Source: Sulfitobacter delicatus
Lineage (GTDB): Bacteria; Pseudomonadota; Alphaproteobacteria; Rhodobacterales; Rhodobacteraceae
NCBI RefSeq assembly: GCF_900102535.1
Contig: NZ_FNBP01000005.1
Coordinates: 62,001-126,000, forward strand
Reading direction: 5' to 3'
Length of the DNA: 64,000 nt
Part shown: positions 42,096 through 50,447 of the stretch, one piece after another
Numbering within the stretch: the first letter of the stretch is position 1
How the letters are laid out: every line of letters begins with the position of its first letter
Translations under genes and position numbers: made by a program
Notes under the pieces: generated by a model
The model's database searches: none
Told to the model about the DNA's origin: nothing
Seen by the model: only the letters and a program-made list of their open reading frames with translations

Positions 42096-43069
42096 GCAGC
42101 GACCGCATGCTCGGGGGTCATGGCAGCGGCGATTAGGGCGAATGTCGTATCGACCTCACGCGCCGTCAACAAAGCGCGGCGCAGATCGGCGGGCGTGCCT
42201 GCGTGGTCCATGTACCAGCCCAGATGCTTTCGTGCGACACGGCCTCCGAGGTCGCGGCCATAGAATTGCAAAATGGCCTCAAAGTGCTCGGCCACCATAT
42301 CGGCAAAAGCCGCGCCGGTGGGCACCTCCGGCGCCGGATAACCGTAAAGATCATGGGCGATCTGCGCGAGCAACCATGGCCGCCCCTGCGCCCCGCGCCC
42401 GATCATCACCCCATCCGCCCCTGAAAGCGCCAAGGCCTGACGCGCGTTTTGGCTGCTGGTGATGTCGCCATTGGCGATGACCGGGACCGAAACCGCCTCT
42501 TTCACCGCCCGGATCGCGGCCCAATCGGCGTGACCTTTATAGAACTGACAGCGCGTGCGCCCGTGGATCGTAATCATCTGCACGCCCGCGTCCACTGCCC
42601 GTTTGGCGATCGGAGCGGCGTTGAGCATATTGTCGTCCCAACCCAGTCGGGTCTTCAGCGTAACCGGCACATTGACCGCGCCCACCACCGCCTCAATCAG
42701 CCGCAGCGCGTGGTCCGGCGTTTTCATCAGCGCTGAGCCTGAGGCCCCCTGCGTAACCTTCTTGGCCGGGCAGCCCATATTGATGTCGATGATCTCGGCC
42801 CCCATCGCCTCCACCATCCGCGCGGCTTCGGCCATTGGTTCGGCCTCACGCCCCGCAAGCTGCACCGAGGTGCCAACCACGCCAAGCCCAAGCTCCGCTT
42901 TCTCGCGCGTGCCGGGGCGGCGGCTCAGCAGTTCCTGACTGGCGACCATTTCGGAGACGACCAACCCCGCGCCGAATCGCGCCACAAGGCTGCGGTACGG
43001 CAGGTCGGTGATCCCGGCCATCGGGGCCAGCAAAACCGGAGGGGTAAATTTCAGAGGGTCGGCGGTCAC
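42092..43069 (-). CDS. dusB: tRNA-dihydrouridine synthase (NifR3/DusB)
   Basis: FMN-dependent enzyme that reduces uridine to dihydrouridine in tRNA. The 325-residue TIM-barrel protein has LAPMAGITDLPYRSLV, the catalytic-cysteine motif DINMGCPAKKVTQGASGSAL, TIHGRTRCQFYKG and GADGVMIGRGAQGRPW. It is the first gene of the ntr operon, as in other alphaproteobacteria where it was named nifR3. Confidence 0.96.
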   Translation of the reverse strand: MTADPLKFTPPVLLAPMAGITDLPYRSLVARFGAGLVVSEMVASQELLSRRPGTREKAELGLGVVGTSVQLAGREAEPMAEAARMVEAMGAEIIDINMGCPAKKVTQGASGSALMKTPDHALRLIEAVVGAVNVPVTLKTRLGWDDNMLNAAPIAKRAVDAGVQMITIHGRTRCQFYKGHADWAAIRAVKEAVSVPVIANGDITSSQNARQALALSGADGVMIGRGAQGRPWLLAQIAHDLYGYPAPEVPTGAAFADMVAEHFEAILQFYGRDLGGRVARKHLGWYMDHAGTPADLRRALLTAREVDTTFALIAAAMTPEHAVAA

Positions 43070-43253
43070 ATGATTAATCCTTGTGCGGTCTCTGGCTGTG
43101 TAGCCCTGCGGCGGGGGGACCTCAATAAAACTAGCCTGAAAACCAGCTATGCGCCACGGAACTGCCTAATTTTTAAGCAGCGCCCCCAGATTGCGCCGCC
43201 CCGCCGCTTTGCCTAGACAGAGCCATGTCCACTGTCCTACCGAGATATCCGCG

Positions 43254-44384
43254 ATGAGCATCGCCGCCCTGATCGTCGCCGCAGGCCGAGGCAGCCGCGC
43301 AGGTGGTCCGCAGCCAAAGCAATGGCAACCGCTCGCCGGGGCGCGGGTGATCGACCATACACTGGCGGCGTTCGAGGCCATGCCGAAGATCACCGAGATC
43401 GTGCTCGTGCTGCATCAAGATGACATGGACCATGCGCCGGCGTTTACGGCCAAGGGTATCACTGTAACTACCGGCGGAGCCGAACGCGCAGCTTCCGTCC
43501 AGCGCGGGTTGGCGGCGATCAAGACCGCCGACAAAGTGCTGATCCATGACGCCGCCCGCCCATGCGTCAGTGCCGAGGTCATCAGCGGTGTGATCGATGC
43601 GCTGACCGGCCACCAAGCCGCCGCCCCCGGCCTGCCCGTCACCGACGCCCTATGGCGCGGAGCCGACGGCACGGTCACCGGCACCCAAGACCGCAGCAAC
43701 TTGTTCGCCGCCCAAACCCCGCAGGGCTTTGACCTCGCCGCGATCCGCGCTGCCCACGCCGCCTATGACGGCCCCGCCGCCGATGATGTCGAAGTCGCCC
43801 GCGCCGCCGGGCTACAGGTTGCCATCACCCAAGGCAGCGCCGATAACCTGAAAATCACCCGGCCCGAGGATTTTGCCCGCGCCGCCCGCCTTTTGGAGAC
43901 CCGCATGGATATTCGCACCGGCAACGGATTTGACGTTCACGCCTTTGGCCCCGGCGATCATGTGACCCTCTGCGGCGTCGACATTCCCCATACCCACGGG
44001 CTTGTTGGCCATTCCGACGCCGATGTGGCGCTGCATACCGTCACCGATGCAATCTATGGCGCGCTGGCACGAGGCGACATTGGCCAACACTTCCCCCCCA
44101 GCGACCCCGAATGGAAGGGGGCGCGCAGCGACATCTTCCTGCGCCATGCAGCAGACCTCGCCCGCGAGATGGGGTTCACCCTCACCCATGTCGATTGCAC
44201 GCTGATCTGCGAAACGCCTAAGATCGGGCCCCACGTCGCCCCGATGCGCGCCGCCATGGCCGAGATGCTGGGGATCGAAATCGACCGCGTGTCCGTCAAA
44301 GCCACCACCAGCGAACGCCTCGGTTTTACCGGACGCAGCGAAGGCATCGCCTGTATGGCCACAGCAACATTGGTGAAAACATGA
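43254..44384 (+). CDS. ispDF: Bifunctional IspD/IspF of the MEP isoprenoid pathway
   Basis: The IspD half (residues about 1-215) makes CDP-methylerythritol, with [26 protein letters not shown] and [10 protein letters not shown]. The IspF half (about 222-376) makes the cyclic diphosphate, with [15 protein letters not shown], the zinc ligands in [18 protein letters not shown], and [17 protein letters not shown]. The fusion is common in alphaproteobacteria. ATG 43254 is used since the upstream extension is not IspD-like. It overlaps pgpA by 4 nt. Confidence 0.97.
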   Translation: MSIAALIVAAGRGSRAGGPQPKQWQPLAGARVIDHTLAAFEAMPKITEIVLVLHQDDMDHAPAFTAKGITVTTGGAERAASVQRGLAAIKTADKVLIHDAARPCVSAEVISGVIDALTGHQAAAPGLPVTDALWRGADGTVTGTQDRSNLFAAQTPQGFDLAAIRAAHAAYDGPAADDVEVARAAGLQVAITQGSADNLKITRPEDFARAARLLETRMDIRTGNGFDVHAFGPGDHVTLCGVDIPHTHGLVGHSDADVALHTVTDAIYGALARGDIGQHFPPSDPEWKGARSDIFLRHAADLAREMGFTLTHVDCTLICETPKIGPHVAPMRAAMAEMLGIEIDRVSVKATTSERLGFTGRSEGIACMATATLVKT

Positions 44385-44872
44385 CCCCAGCCCATCTGAT
44401 CGCGACTCTGCTTGGCGTCGGCCACATCCGCCCTGCCCCCGGCACCTGGGGGTCGCTGATCGCCCTGCCCTATGCCTGGATGCTGCATGTGCTAGGCGGT
44501 TTTCCCCTGCTGGTGATCGGCCTCGCCCTCGCCTTCCCGCTGGGCTGGTGGGCAACGGCGCGTTACACCGCAGGCAGCGCCGATTATGACCCGTCCGAAG
44601 TTGTCATCGACGAATTGGTCGGCCAATGGATCGCGCTGCTCCCGCTGTCCTATGCCGCTTGGTCGATGCAAATCTCGATCCTCGCCATGTGGCCCGGTTG
44701 GATCGCCGCTTTCGCCCTGTTCCGGCTGTTCGACATCTGGAAACCCCTGATCGTCGGCTGGGCCGACCGCCAAGGCGGCCCGCTGGGCGTGATGCTGGAC
44801 GATGTCTTTGCCGGGATATTTGCCGCGCTTGGCGTCATGGCGCTCGCCGCACTTTATCACGGAGTCCTGTAA
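44381..44872 (+). CDS. pgpA: Phosphatidylglycerophosphatase A
   Basis: Membrane phosphatase that converts phosphatidylglycerophosphate to phosphatidylglycerol. The 163-residue protein has the family motifs [30 protein letters not shown] and the C-terminal [14 protein letters not shown], with three to four membrane segments. It is in an operon between ispDF (4-nt overlap) and cinA (no gap). Confidence 0.93.
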   Translation: MTPAHLIATLLGVGHIRPAPGTWGSLIALPYAWMLHVLGGFPLLVIGLALAFPLGWWATARYTAGSADYDPSEVVIDELVGQWIALLPLSYAAWSMQISILAMWPGWIAAFALFRLFDIWKPLIVGWADRQGGPLGVMLDDVFAGIFAALGVMALAALYHGVL

Positions 44873-45352
44873 ATGTCGCTTGCGGCGCAACTGCTTGACC
44901 GTGCCAAGGAAACTGGCGCAATGGTCGCCTGTGCGGAAAGCTGCACCGGTGGTATGCTCGCCGCCGCATTGACCGACCTGCCCGGCTCTTCGGCGCTGCT
45001 GGATCGCGGCTTTGTCACCTATACCAATGCGGCTAAGATCGCGATGCTCGGCGTTAGTCCCGAAACGCTCAAGCAACACGGCGCGGTGTCAGAACAGGTC
45101 GCCGAGGAAATGGCCCGCGGCGCATTGCAGCACTCTGACGCACAAATCGCCGTCTCTATTACTGGCATCGCTGGACCCGGCGGATCAGAGCACAAACCCG
45201 AAGGCCGCGTCTGCTTTGGCCTCGCCACCGCAACCGGCGTTCAAACAGAAATCGTAGAGTTCGGTGCCCAAGGCCGCGACGCCGTCCGCCGCGCCGCCCG
45301 CGACCACGCTATGGCGCTCCTCCTGCAAGGTTACACGACCCTCGCAAACTGA
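44873..45352 (+). CDS. CinA C-terminal domain protein (nicotinamide-nucleotide amidase)
   Basis: Stand-alone CinA C-terminal domain, which deamidates NMN to nicotinate mononucleotide in pyridine nucleotide recycling. The 159-residue protein has VACAESCTGGMLAAALTDLPGSS-type entry (ACAESCTGG), GFVTYTNAAKIAMLGV, GAVSEQVAEEMARGA and SITGIAGPGG. ATG follows directly after the pgpA stop. It is the last host gene before the prophage. Confidence 0.94.
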   Translation: MSLAAQLLDRAKETGAMVACAESCTGGMLAAALTDLPGSSALLDRGFVTYTNAAKIAMLGVSPETLKQHGAVSEQVAEEMARGALQHSDAQIAVSITGIAGPGGSEHKPEGRVCFGLATATGVQTEIVEFGAQGRDAVRRAARDHAMALLLQGYTTLAN

Positions 45353-45367
45353 ACGCACCCCCCGCTC

Positions 45368-45381
45368 TTTTTGGCTAAAAA
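45368..45381. repeat. TTTTTGGCTAAAAA post-gene motif
   Basis: A 14-nt near-palindrome, 15 nt after the cinA stop, differs in one base from the motif at 35841-35854. It is probably part of a host terminator or repeat family. It marks DNA that is still host, just left of the prophage. Confidence 0.5.
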
Positions 45382-45413
45382 TACTTCCGCCGGAGGCAGG
45401 AATTGGGGGGGAT

Positions 45414-45431
45414 CGGAATAAAGTGCATTGG
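45414..45431 (+). repeat. Left-end repeat R1, putative transposase-binding site
   Basis: Matches R2 in 15 of 18 positions (CGGnnTAAAnTGCATTGG). It lies closest to the proposed end. Confidence 0.55.
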
Positions 45432-45437
45432 TGAGCA

Positions 45438-45455
45438 CGGTGTAAATTGCATTGG
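45438..45455 (+). repeat. Left-end repeat R2, putative transposase-binding site
   Basis: Same orientation as R1 and 24 nt downstream of it (start to start), about two helical turns. Confidence 0.55.
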
Positions 45456-45539
45456 GCAAGAGGGCTCATCTCTGAAAGGCCTTTGTTTACAGGCGATCCG
45501 ATAAACGCGGGCAAAATTGGCCGATTGTCGAAAACGGTA

Positions 45540-45557
45540 CGTTTTATTTTGCATTAG
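45540..45557 (+). repeat. Left-end repeat R3, putative transposase-binding site
   Basis: Matches R2 in 13 of 18 positions, with the core TGCATT kept, 102 nt downstream. The L1-L2-L3 layout with a distant third site recalls the Mu left end. Confidence 0.42.
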
Positions 45558-45595
45558 CGCCACCTGATGCCGCAACTCACCAAACGCGGCATCAA

Positions 45596-46249
45596 CTATG
45601 GCCATTCATGCATCGATGCGACCACTCGCCCGATGATCTCAAAACTGGCCTCATCCAACGGAAGGTCGAGCTCGCGCGGTGGGTAAACCTTATTGGCGCT
45701 AATCAATGAGATGCTATCCTTGCCCGTCCTCTGGACGTGCTTGACCACCAGCTCATCCCATATTCGCACCACGTATGTGCTGCCATCGGATGGCATGGCT
45801 TGGGCTCGATCCACCAAAATCAGATCACCATCGATCAGCTTGGGTTCCATACTGTCACCCTTGACCCGCACGATGTGGAGCATCTTGGGGTCGAGGCCCT
45901 TGCCTTTGATCCAGCTCTCTTGAAACGCATAGTGCGTGATCTCCAGGGGATCAGAGACGAAAGAGCCGCCATTACCGGCGCTTGCGGAAACGGTGTATTT
46001 CGGAACCGTCACAAATGATGGGGCGCTCGCCGTGCCGGTTTCGGAACCAATCTCACCCTCAAAGAGCTCATTGAGGTCCACCCCGTAAACAGTCCTCAGC
46101 GCTCCCAAGACTTCGTGATCGGCGCGCTGCTTTCCCGTTTCGATATGGCGAATTTTGTCAGCCGAAACTCCCAACGGCTCGGCAAATGCTTCGCGTGATA
46201 GACCCATGTTGCGCCTAATCTGGGAAATATTATCGTTAAATTCAGGCAT
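45596..46249 (-). CDS. Prophage repressor: HTH plus LexA-type (S24) self-cleavage domain
   Basis: Maintains lysogeny by shutting off the divergent early operon. The 217-residue protein has an N-terminal HTH (ISQIRRNMGLSREAFAEPLG, residues about 8-60) and a C-terminal S24 domain. The cleavage site is Ala91-Gly92, with nucleophile Ser133 (VKGDSMEP) and general-base Lys170 (ELVVKHV). The Ser-Lys spacing of 37 equals that of E. coli LexA. This predicts induction by RecA after DNA damage, unlike phage Mu itself, whose repressor has no such domain. It occupies the Mu c position. Confidence 0.93.
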   Translation of the reverse strand: MPEFNDNISQIRRNMGLSREAFAEPLGVSADKIRHIETGKQRADHEVLGALRTVYGVDLNELFEGEIGSETGTASAPSFVTVPKYTVSASAGNGGSFVSDPLEITHYAFQESWIKGKGLDPKMLHIVRVKGDSMEPKLIDGDLILVDRAQAMPSDGSTYVVRIWDELVVKHVQRTGKDSISLISANKVYPPRELDLPLDEASFEIIGRVVASMHEWP

Positions 46250-46257
46250 TTACAGAT

Positions 46258-46271
46258 TTATTGCCCATATT
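46258..46271. promoter_or_regulatory. Operator-like site O1
   Basis: TTATTGCCCATATT matches the third site in 11 of 14 positions and overlaps the second. It lies 9 nt before the repressor start codon. Confidence 0.5.
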
Positions 46272-46280
46272 GGTCAATAT
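46267..46280. promoter_or_regulatory. Operator-like site O2, inverted repeat
   Basis: ATATTG-GT-CAATAT is a perfect inverted repeat with a 2-nt centre, in the gap between the repressor and early genes. Confidence 0.6.
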
Positions 46281-46299
46281 CCCCTTGCTTGGAGTGTAA

Positions 46300-46313
46300 C
46301 TATTGGTCATATT
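46300..46313. promoter_or_regulatory. Operator-like site O3
   Basis: CTATTGGTCATATT shares the TATTGGTCA core with O2, spaced 33 nt from it. In Mu the operator cluster also acts as the transposition enhancer, roughly 0.9 kb from the left end; here the distance is about 0.85 kb. Confidence 0.5.
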
Positions 46314-46355
46314 CTGGCTCATGCCCCCACGGCACATCGAGACATGAGGCAACAT

Positions 46356-46634
46356 ATGACACTTTCTGACAACATCTTCCAGCCTGGAGTGATCCTGCAT
46401 GAGGTTATCGCAGGCGCTTTCAAGGCGAGTGGGTCCAGTTTTGACGCCTGGTGCGTCGAGAACAACGTGAACCGCACTACCGCGCGCCAGGCTACTTATG
46501 GCCAATCTGGCGGTGATCGCGGCAAAGAGCTCCTCTCGCGCATGATCAATGACGCAGGCCGCGAGGTGGTCTCGATCAGCTACCGCGCCCGCATCGAGGC
46601 TGAGGCCAAACGCTGCAATGAGGCGGCGGCATGA
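46356..46634 (+). CDS. Small protein in the Ner position, possibly DNA-binding
   Basis: First gene of the early operon, where Mu has Ner. The 92-residue protein has a possible helix-turn-helix (FDAWCVENNVNRTTARQATY, about residues 29-48) and a charged C-terminal helix (YRARIEAEAKRC). I do not recognise a defined Ner domain, so regulation of its own operon is inferred from position. ATG 46344 is an alternative start (MRQHMTL). It overlaps the next gene by 4 nt. Confidence 0.7.
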   Translation: MTLSDNIFQPGVILHEVIAGAFKASGSSFDAWCVENNVNRTTARQATYGQSGGDRGKELLSRMINDAGREVVSISYRARIEAEAKRCNEAAA

Positions 46635-46921
46635 GCTTGATCACAAACATCAAGCGCGCCGAGTGCGCCCAACGTGCCGCCGTTATTGAGGTTGAGCGCT
46701 TTGGCGCGCTCGCGGTCGTCACCAGGGATGGTGTCGAGGTCTGGGGGCCTGGGCCAATCGCCCAGGCCGAGAACAAGCGCGACACGCTGGAGCGCCAGGC
46801 GCGCCGAAAGCGCCGAAAGTGCATGACGTGCAATGACCAATTCATGAGCGAGGGAGCGCAACACAGAATGTGCGCCAAGTGCCGCTCAGGGGCGAGCGCC
46901 ATCTTTGATGGTGCGGTGTAG
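46631..46921 (+). CDS. Small zinc-ribbon protein
   Basis: The family is not recognised. The 96-residue protein has a basic stretch (RQARRKRRK) followed by a four-cysteine knuckle (CMTCNDQF, then CAKCRSG) at about residues 64-86, suggesting zinc and nucleic acid binding. The N-terminal half resembles short beta strands. It sits between the Ner-position gene (4-nt overlap) and the transposase gene (5-nt gap), so it may take part in transposition control. Confidence 0.75.
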   Translation: MSLITNIKRAECAQRAAVIEVERFGALAVVTRDGVEVWGPGPIAQAENKRDTLERQARRKRRKCMTCNDQFMSEGAQHRMCAKCRSGASAIFDGAV

Positions 46922-46926
46922 AGGCG

Positions 46927-49200
46927 ATGGGGCAGGCTTTGCGAAAATCAGACCTTCAAGGGTCCAGCGCTGAGGGTTCCGCAATCCTGACGCTAGACCG
47001 CATTGCGGAACCTATTGCGGAACCATTGCGGAACCTCGAAAAGTGGCTCACCGCCGATGCTCTGGCCGATCTGGCTGGTGTGTCAGATCGGATGGCTCGC
47101 AAGGCTATGATGTCGCGCCGCTGGCGCGGTGCTGATCTCCTGGTCCAAGAGGTCCAAATCGGGCGCGGCGGTGCTGGCGGCAAGGCCCTCCAGGTGCATG
47201 TTGATAGCCTCCCCTCCGATCTGCGCGAGAGCTGGTATATCGGCCACGGCATCACGCTCCATGAAAAGCCTGACACCGAGACCGGTAAAACGGTCTTGGT
47301 GCCAGAGCAAACCTATCAGAATGATGCGCGCTTTGAGGCCGATCTGGCCTTGGCGCGGTGGCGGCAAGAGGTGATCCGGCCCATCTTGATCCTTGAGAAA
47401 GGCTCGCCCGCGCGCGCTGAGCTGATCGAGGAGCTGGCCCAGACCCCCCGCCTATTCCCAAACGGCAAGCGCAAGACGCTCACCAAACGCTCACTATATA
47501 ACTGGGTGCGCGATTTCGAGGCCGAGGGCTTGAATGGCCTGATCCGCAAGCGCCGCGCCGATACAGGTGCGAAGCGCCAAAAGGTCACCCGTGCCTGGGA
47601 TGCGTTCTTTGAGGCGCATATCGATGCGGCCAAGCATGCCGAGATCAGCGATGAACTGACCACCTATATCCGATCTCTTTGGGCGGCGGGTGAGCGCGGC
47701 TGGCGCTCGGTCACTGAAAAATCCACCACCCGCCTGATCGAGATGAGCCGAGGCCTAAATGTGCTGGCCTTTGATGCGCTTGAGCTGGGCCGATGTGGCG
47801 ACACCAACGCCAAGGGCACCCAGTTTGGCCTTTGCAACGTGAACCGCCGCCAGGTGGAGCATCACCGCGAATATGCGCTCCTGGCGATCAAGGACAAAGA
47901 CAACGCCACGTTCCAGGACAACTATATGCCCTCGATCCGGCGTGACTATTCCAGTCTCTTACCGCGCCAGATTGTCGTGGGTGACGTTCACCCCGTGGAC
48001 ATCATGATGCGCCGAGAGGATGGCACGGTGGTCTATCCCAAGGCGATTGCCTGGTATGATGTGGCCACCAATGAAATTCATATGACGTTTGTGCTTTGCG
48101 AGCCTGGTGAGGGCATCCGGCGCGAGCATGTGGCCCAGAGCTTTGAGGCGATGGTCGATGAGTGGGGCCTCCCAGAGATGCTCTATCTCGACAACGGGTC
48201 AGAGTATTCCTGGGATGCCATGATCGGCGGTTTCACCCAGCTCTCAAAGCTCACCCAGGGCGGTCTCAAAGTCTTTGATCTTGATGGTGATCCCAATGTC
48301 GCCAAGCGCGTTGCCAATGGCCGTGAGGCGGTTGTGCGCTCGATGCCTTACAACGCGAAAGGCAAGCCAGGCATCGAGGGTGCCTTTGGCAACATCGAGC
48401 AAGTCTTTTTCGCCACAATCCCTGGCTGGACCGCTGGCGACCGCATGAACAAAAAGACCCACGCCAAGGGCAAGGACCCAGTGGCATTTGATGGGGATGC
48501 GCATGCATTCCTTGAGACCGCTGGCACCGCTCTGGAGTGGTATCACAAGCGCCCTCAGCATGGGCGGCTTGCGGGCATGAGCCCCAATGAGGCCTTGCGC
48601 AATTTCATTGATCGGGGATGGGGTAAGACCACGCTCTCGCGCCCTGAGGTCCTTGCCCTGGCCTTTGCTGAGGAGGTCGAGCGCATGCCGGATCGCGGGC
48701 GTGTCAGCTACACCCCACGGCGCGGCGAGACCATGTATTTCTATGCGGATGAGCTCCTCGGCCTCGATCACAAGATCACGCTCAGGGTGCCCGCGTTCAA
48801 TCCCGAATTTGTGTTCTGTTTCGCCGGTGGTGAGCTGATTTGCCAAGCCTTCCCTGAGCAAACCTTTGGCGTCCTAGATGGCGCTGGCGCTCAGGAGGTC
48901 AACCGGCGCGGCAAGGCATTCCGCCGCCAGATCGCCGAAAAGCGCAAGCATGTGGCCCTCCTCAGCCTCACCGAGGAAACCGAGCGCCACATCGCCCATA
49001 TGCCCGATGCTCCAGAGGCTCCCATCGCCGCGATTGTGGACGCTGGGATCATCGACCGCATGGCCCGCATGCAAGGGGAGAGCCGCAAGGCGCTCTTGGA
49101 TGAGGCCGAAAACAAGAAACCCAAAGGCCCAGTCGAGCAATGGAAAACAGGCCCCAATGAGGTCCTGGCTGGGTTCCAATTTGCAGAGGATGAGGAATGA
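46927..49200 (+). CDS. Mu-type DDE transposase (MuA)
   Basis: Cuts the phage ends and joins them to target DNA for replicative transposition. The 757-residue protein has an N-terminal Mu-type winged HTH (LADLAGVSDRMARKAMMSRR), an HTH linker (KRSLYNWVRDFEAEGL), and an RNase H-like core. Core residues are Asp353 (VGDVHPVD), Asp422 (LYLDNGSEY) and Glu484 (GKPGIEGAFG). The spacings of 69 and 62 resemble MuA. A beta-barrel and a C-terminal helical part for MuB contact follow. It overlaps the MuB gene by 4 nt. Confidence 0.97.
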   Translation: MGQALRKSDLQGSSAEGSAILTLDRIAEPIAEPLRNLEKWLTADALADLAGVSDRMARKAMMSRRWRGADLLVQEVQIGRGGAGGKALQVHVDSLPSDLRESWYIGHGITLHEKPDTETGKTVLVPEQTYQNDARFEADLALARWRQEVIRPILILEKGSPARAELIEELAQTPRLFPNGKRKTLTKRSLYNWVRDFEAEGLNGLIRKRRADTGAKRQKVTRAWDAFFEAHIDAAKHAEISDELTTYIRSLWAAGERGWRSVTEKSTTRLIEMSRGLNVLAFDALELGRCGDTNAKGTQFGLCNVNRRQVEHHREYALLAIKDKDNATFQDNYMPSIRRDYSSLLPRQIVVGDVHPVDIMMRREDGTVVYPKAIAWYDVATNEIHMTFVLCEPGEGIRREHVAQSFEAMVDEWGLPEMLYLDNGSEYSWDAMIGGFTQLSKLTQGGLKVFDLDGDPNVAKRVANGREAVVRSMPYNAKGKPGIEGAFGNIEQVFFATIPGWTAGDRMNKKTHAKGKDPVAFDGDAHAFLETAGTALEWYHKRPQHGRLAGMSPNEALRNFIDRGWGKTTLSRPEVLALAFAEEVERMPDRGRVSYTPRRGETMYFYADELLGLDHKITLRVPAFNPEFVFCFAGGELICQAFPEQTFGVLDGAGAQEVNRRGKAFRRQIAEKRKHVALLSLTEETERHIAHMPDAPEAPIAAIVDAGIIDRMARMQGESRKALLDEAENKKPKGPVEQWKTGPNEVLAGFQFAEDEE

Positions 49201-49922
49201 GCGATTTCATTAAGACCGCCCAGGCCGAGCAAGCGTTTGAGATGTGTCGAACCGTGCTCAAGGCTCGGCCATATAGCAAGATCGGCCAGATCACCGGCGA
49301 TCCAGGAACCGGAAAATCCACCCTAACCAACTGGCTCGCGGATGAGTTTGAAGGGGTGCGGGTCGAGTGCTGGATGGACATGGGTGACAAGGCGCTCCTG
49401 GAGGAGATCGCAATGGGCTTGAACGCCCGTGGCGCAAGCCTCGATGTGAGCGGCACCGCACCCACCTTATTCCGCAAGATCAAGGGCGAGTGCGCTGGCA
49501 AGCTGATCATCATCGATGAGGCCAATCAGCTCAAATGGGCCACCCTCGAAAAGCTGCGCGGCCTGTCTGACATCGGCGGCGCAGGTCTGATCCTGGCGGG
49601 CACTGACATTCTGGCCAAGCGCCTGATCGAGGCGCGGGTGCGGGTGTATCTTGCCCAGCTTCGCCAGCGGATCGGGGCCAAAAAGGTACTGATGAAGCCC
49701 ATCACCGATGATGCCGAGCTCGCCGCCTATGTGATTGCGCCACGTTTTGGCCAGGTCACCAAAGGCACCGCCAAGCGGTTCCGCATCCTGACCCAGGGCC
49801 AGTGGCGCTCAGCGCTGGAGCTTGCCGATGCATGCGAGCGCCTGATGTCCAATGAGGGCATCACCAAGATCGATGAGCGCGTGGTCGAGACCGCCGCCGC
49901 TTGGATGGCAGGCCGGTCATGA
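49197..49922 (+). CDS. Mu-type transposition ATPase (MuB)
   Basis: AAA+ ATPase that selects target DNA and activates the transposase. The 241-residue protein has Walker A GDPGTGKST (residues 34-42), Walker B KLIIIDEAN (Asp107, Glu108), and an Arg-rich sensor segment (LIEARVRVYLAQLRQRIG). The C-terminal helical domain resembles MuB's (AKRFRILTQGQWRSALELA). It lacks the N-terminal HTH of Mu MuB, as in other short homologues. It overlaps neighbours on both sides by 4 nt. Confidence 0.95.
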   Translation: MSDFIKTAQAEQAFEMCRTVLKARPYSKIGQITGDPGTGKSTLTNWLADEFEGVRVECWMDMGDKALLEEIAMGLNARGASLDVSGTAPTLFRKIKGECAGKLIIIDEANQLKWATLEKLRGLSDIGGAGLILAGTDILAKRLIEARVRVYLAQLRQRIGAKKVLMKPITDDAELAAYVIAPRFGQVTKGTAKRFRILTQGQWRSALELADACERLMSNEGITKIDERVVETAAAWMAGRS

Positions 49923-50395
49923 TTAACAGTGTAATCGCCAAACGCGCCAAGGCGCTAATCGAGAACCGCAAGCCTGACTTTGTAATCGGGCCGAGCGCTG
50001 ATGAGCCTTACATGCTGCGGTGGTGGTGGATACCCCGCAATCGGCTCCTCAACATCTATGTGCATGTGATCATGCGCGATGATGATGATCGCGCCTTGCA
50101 TGATCATCCTTGGCCGTCGCTTTCGCTGATGGTCGAGGGCCAGATCGATGAGGCCTATCGCGCCCGCAATGGGGATCACATCGTGCGCCGCTTGTCTGAG
50201 GGTGAGTGGGTCTGGCGCGGGGCTAAGTTCCTGCACCGCCTCATGCTCCCAGGCGCACCAGCGATTACCGTATTCATCACCGGCCCGCGCATCCGAGAGT
50301 GGGGCTTTGCATGCCCCCAAGGCTGGGTCCACTGGCGCGATTTTGTTGCCAAGGACAACGCCGGATCGATTGGCCGAGGATGTGGGGAGGTCTGA
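49919..50395 (+). CDS. Conserved phage protein with cupin-like fold
   Basis: The 158-residue protein has the recurrent pattern ALHDHPWPSLSLMVEGQIDE, then RRLSEGEWVWRGAKFLHRL, TVFITGPRIREWGFACP and GWVHWRDF. The HDH pair and later His resemble a cupin metal site. Such proteins are common in phages and some bacterial genomes, without a proven function. The ATG overlaps the MuB stop (ATGA), so it belongs to the early operon. Confidence 0.8.
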   Translation: MINSVIAKRAKALIENRKPDFVIGPSADEPYMLRWWWIPRNRLLNIYVHVIMRDDDDRALHDHPWPSLSLMVEGQIDEAYRARNGDHIVRRLSEGEWVWRGAKFLHRLMLPGAPAITVFITGPRIREWGFACPQGWVHWRDFVAKDNAGSIGRGCGEV

Positions 50396-50447
50396 CCTCC
50401 CAACCCCAAAACCAAACCGCAACCCACGTCTAGCCAAAGGAAATACA

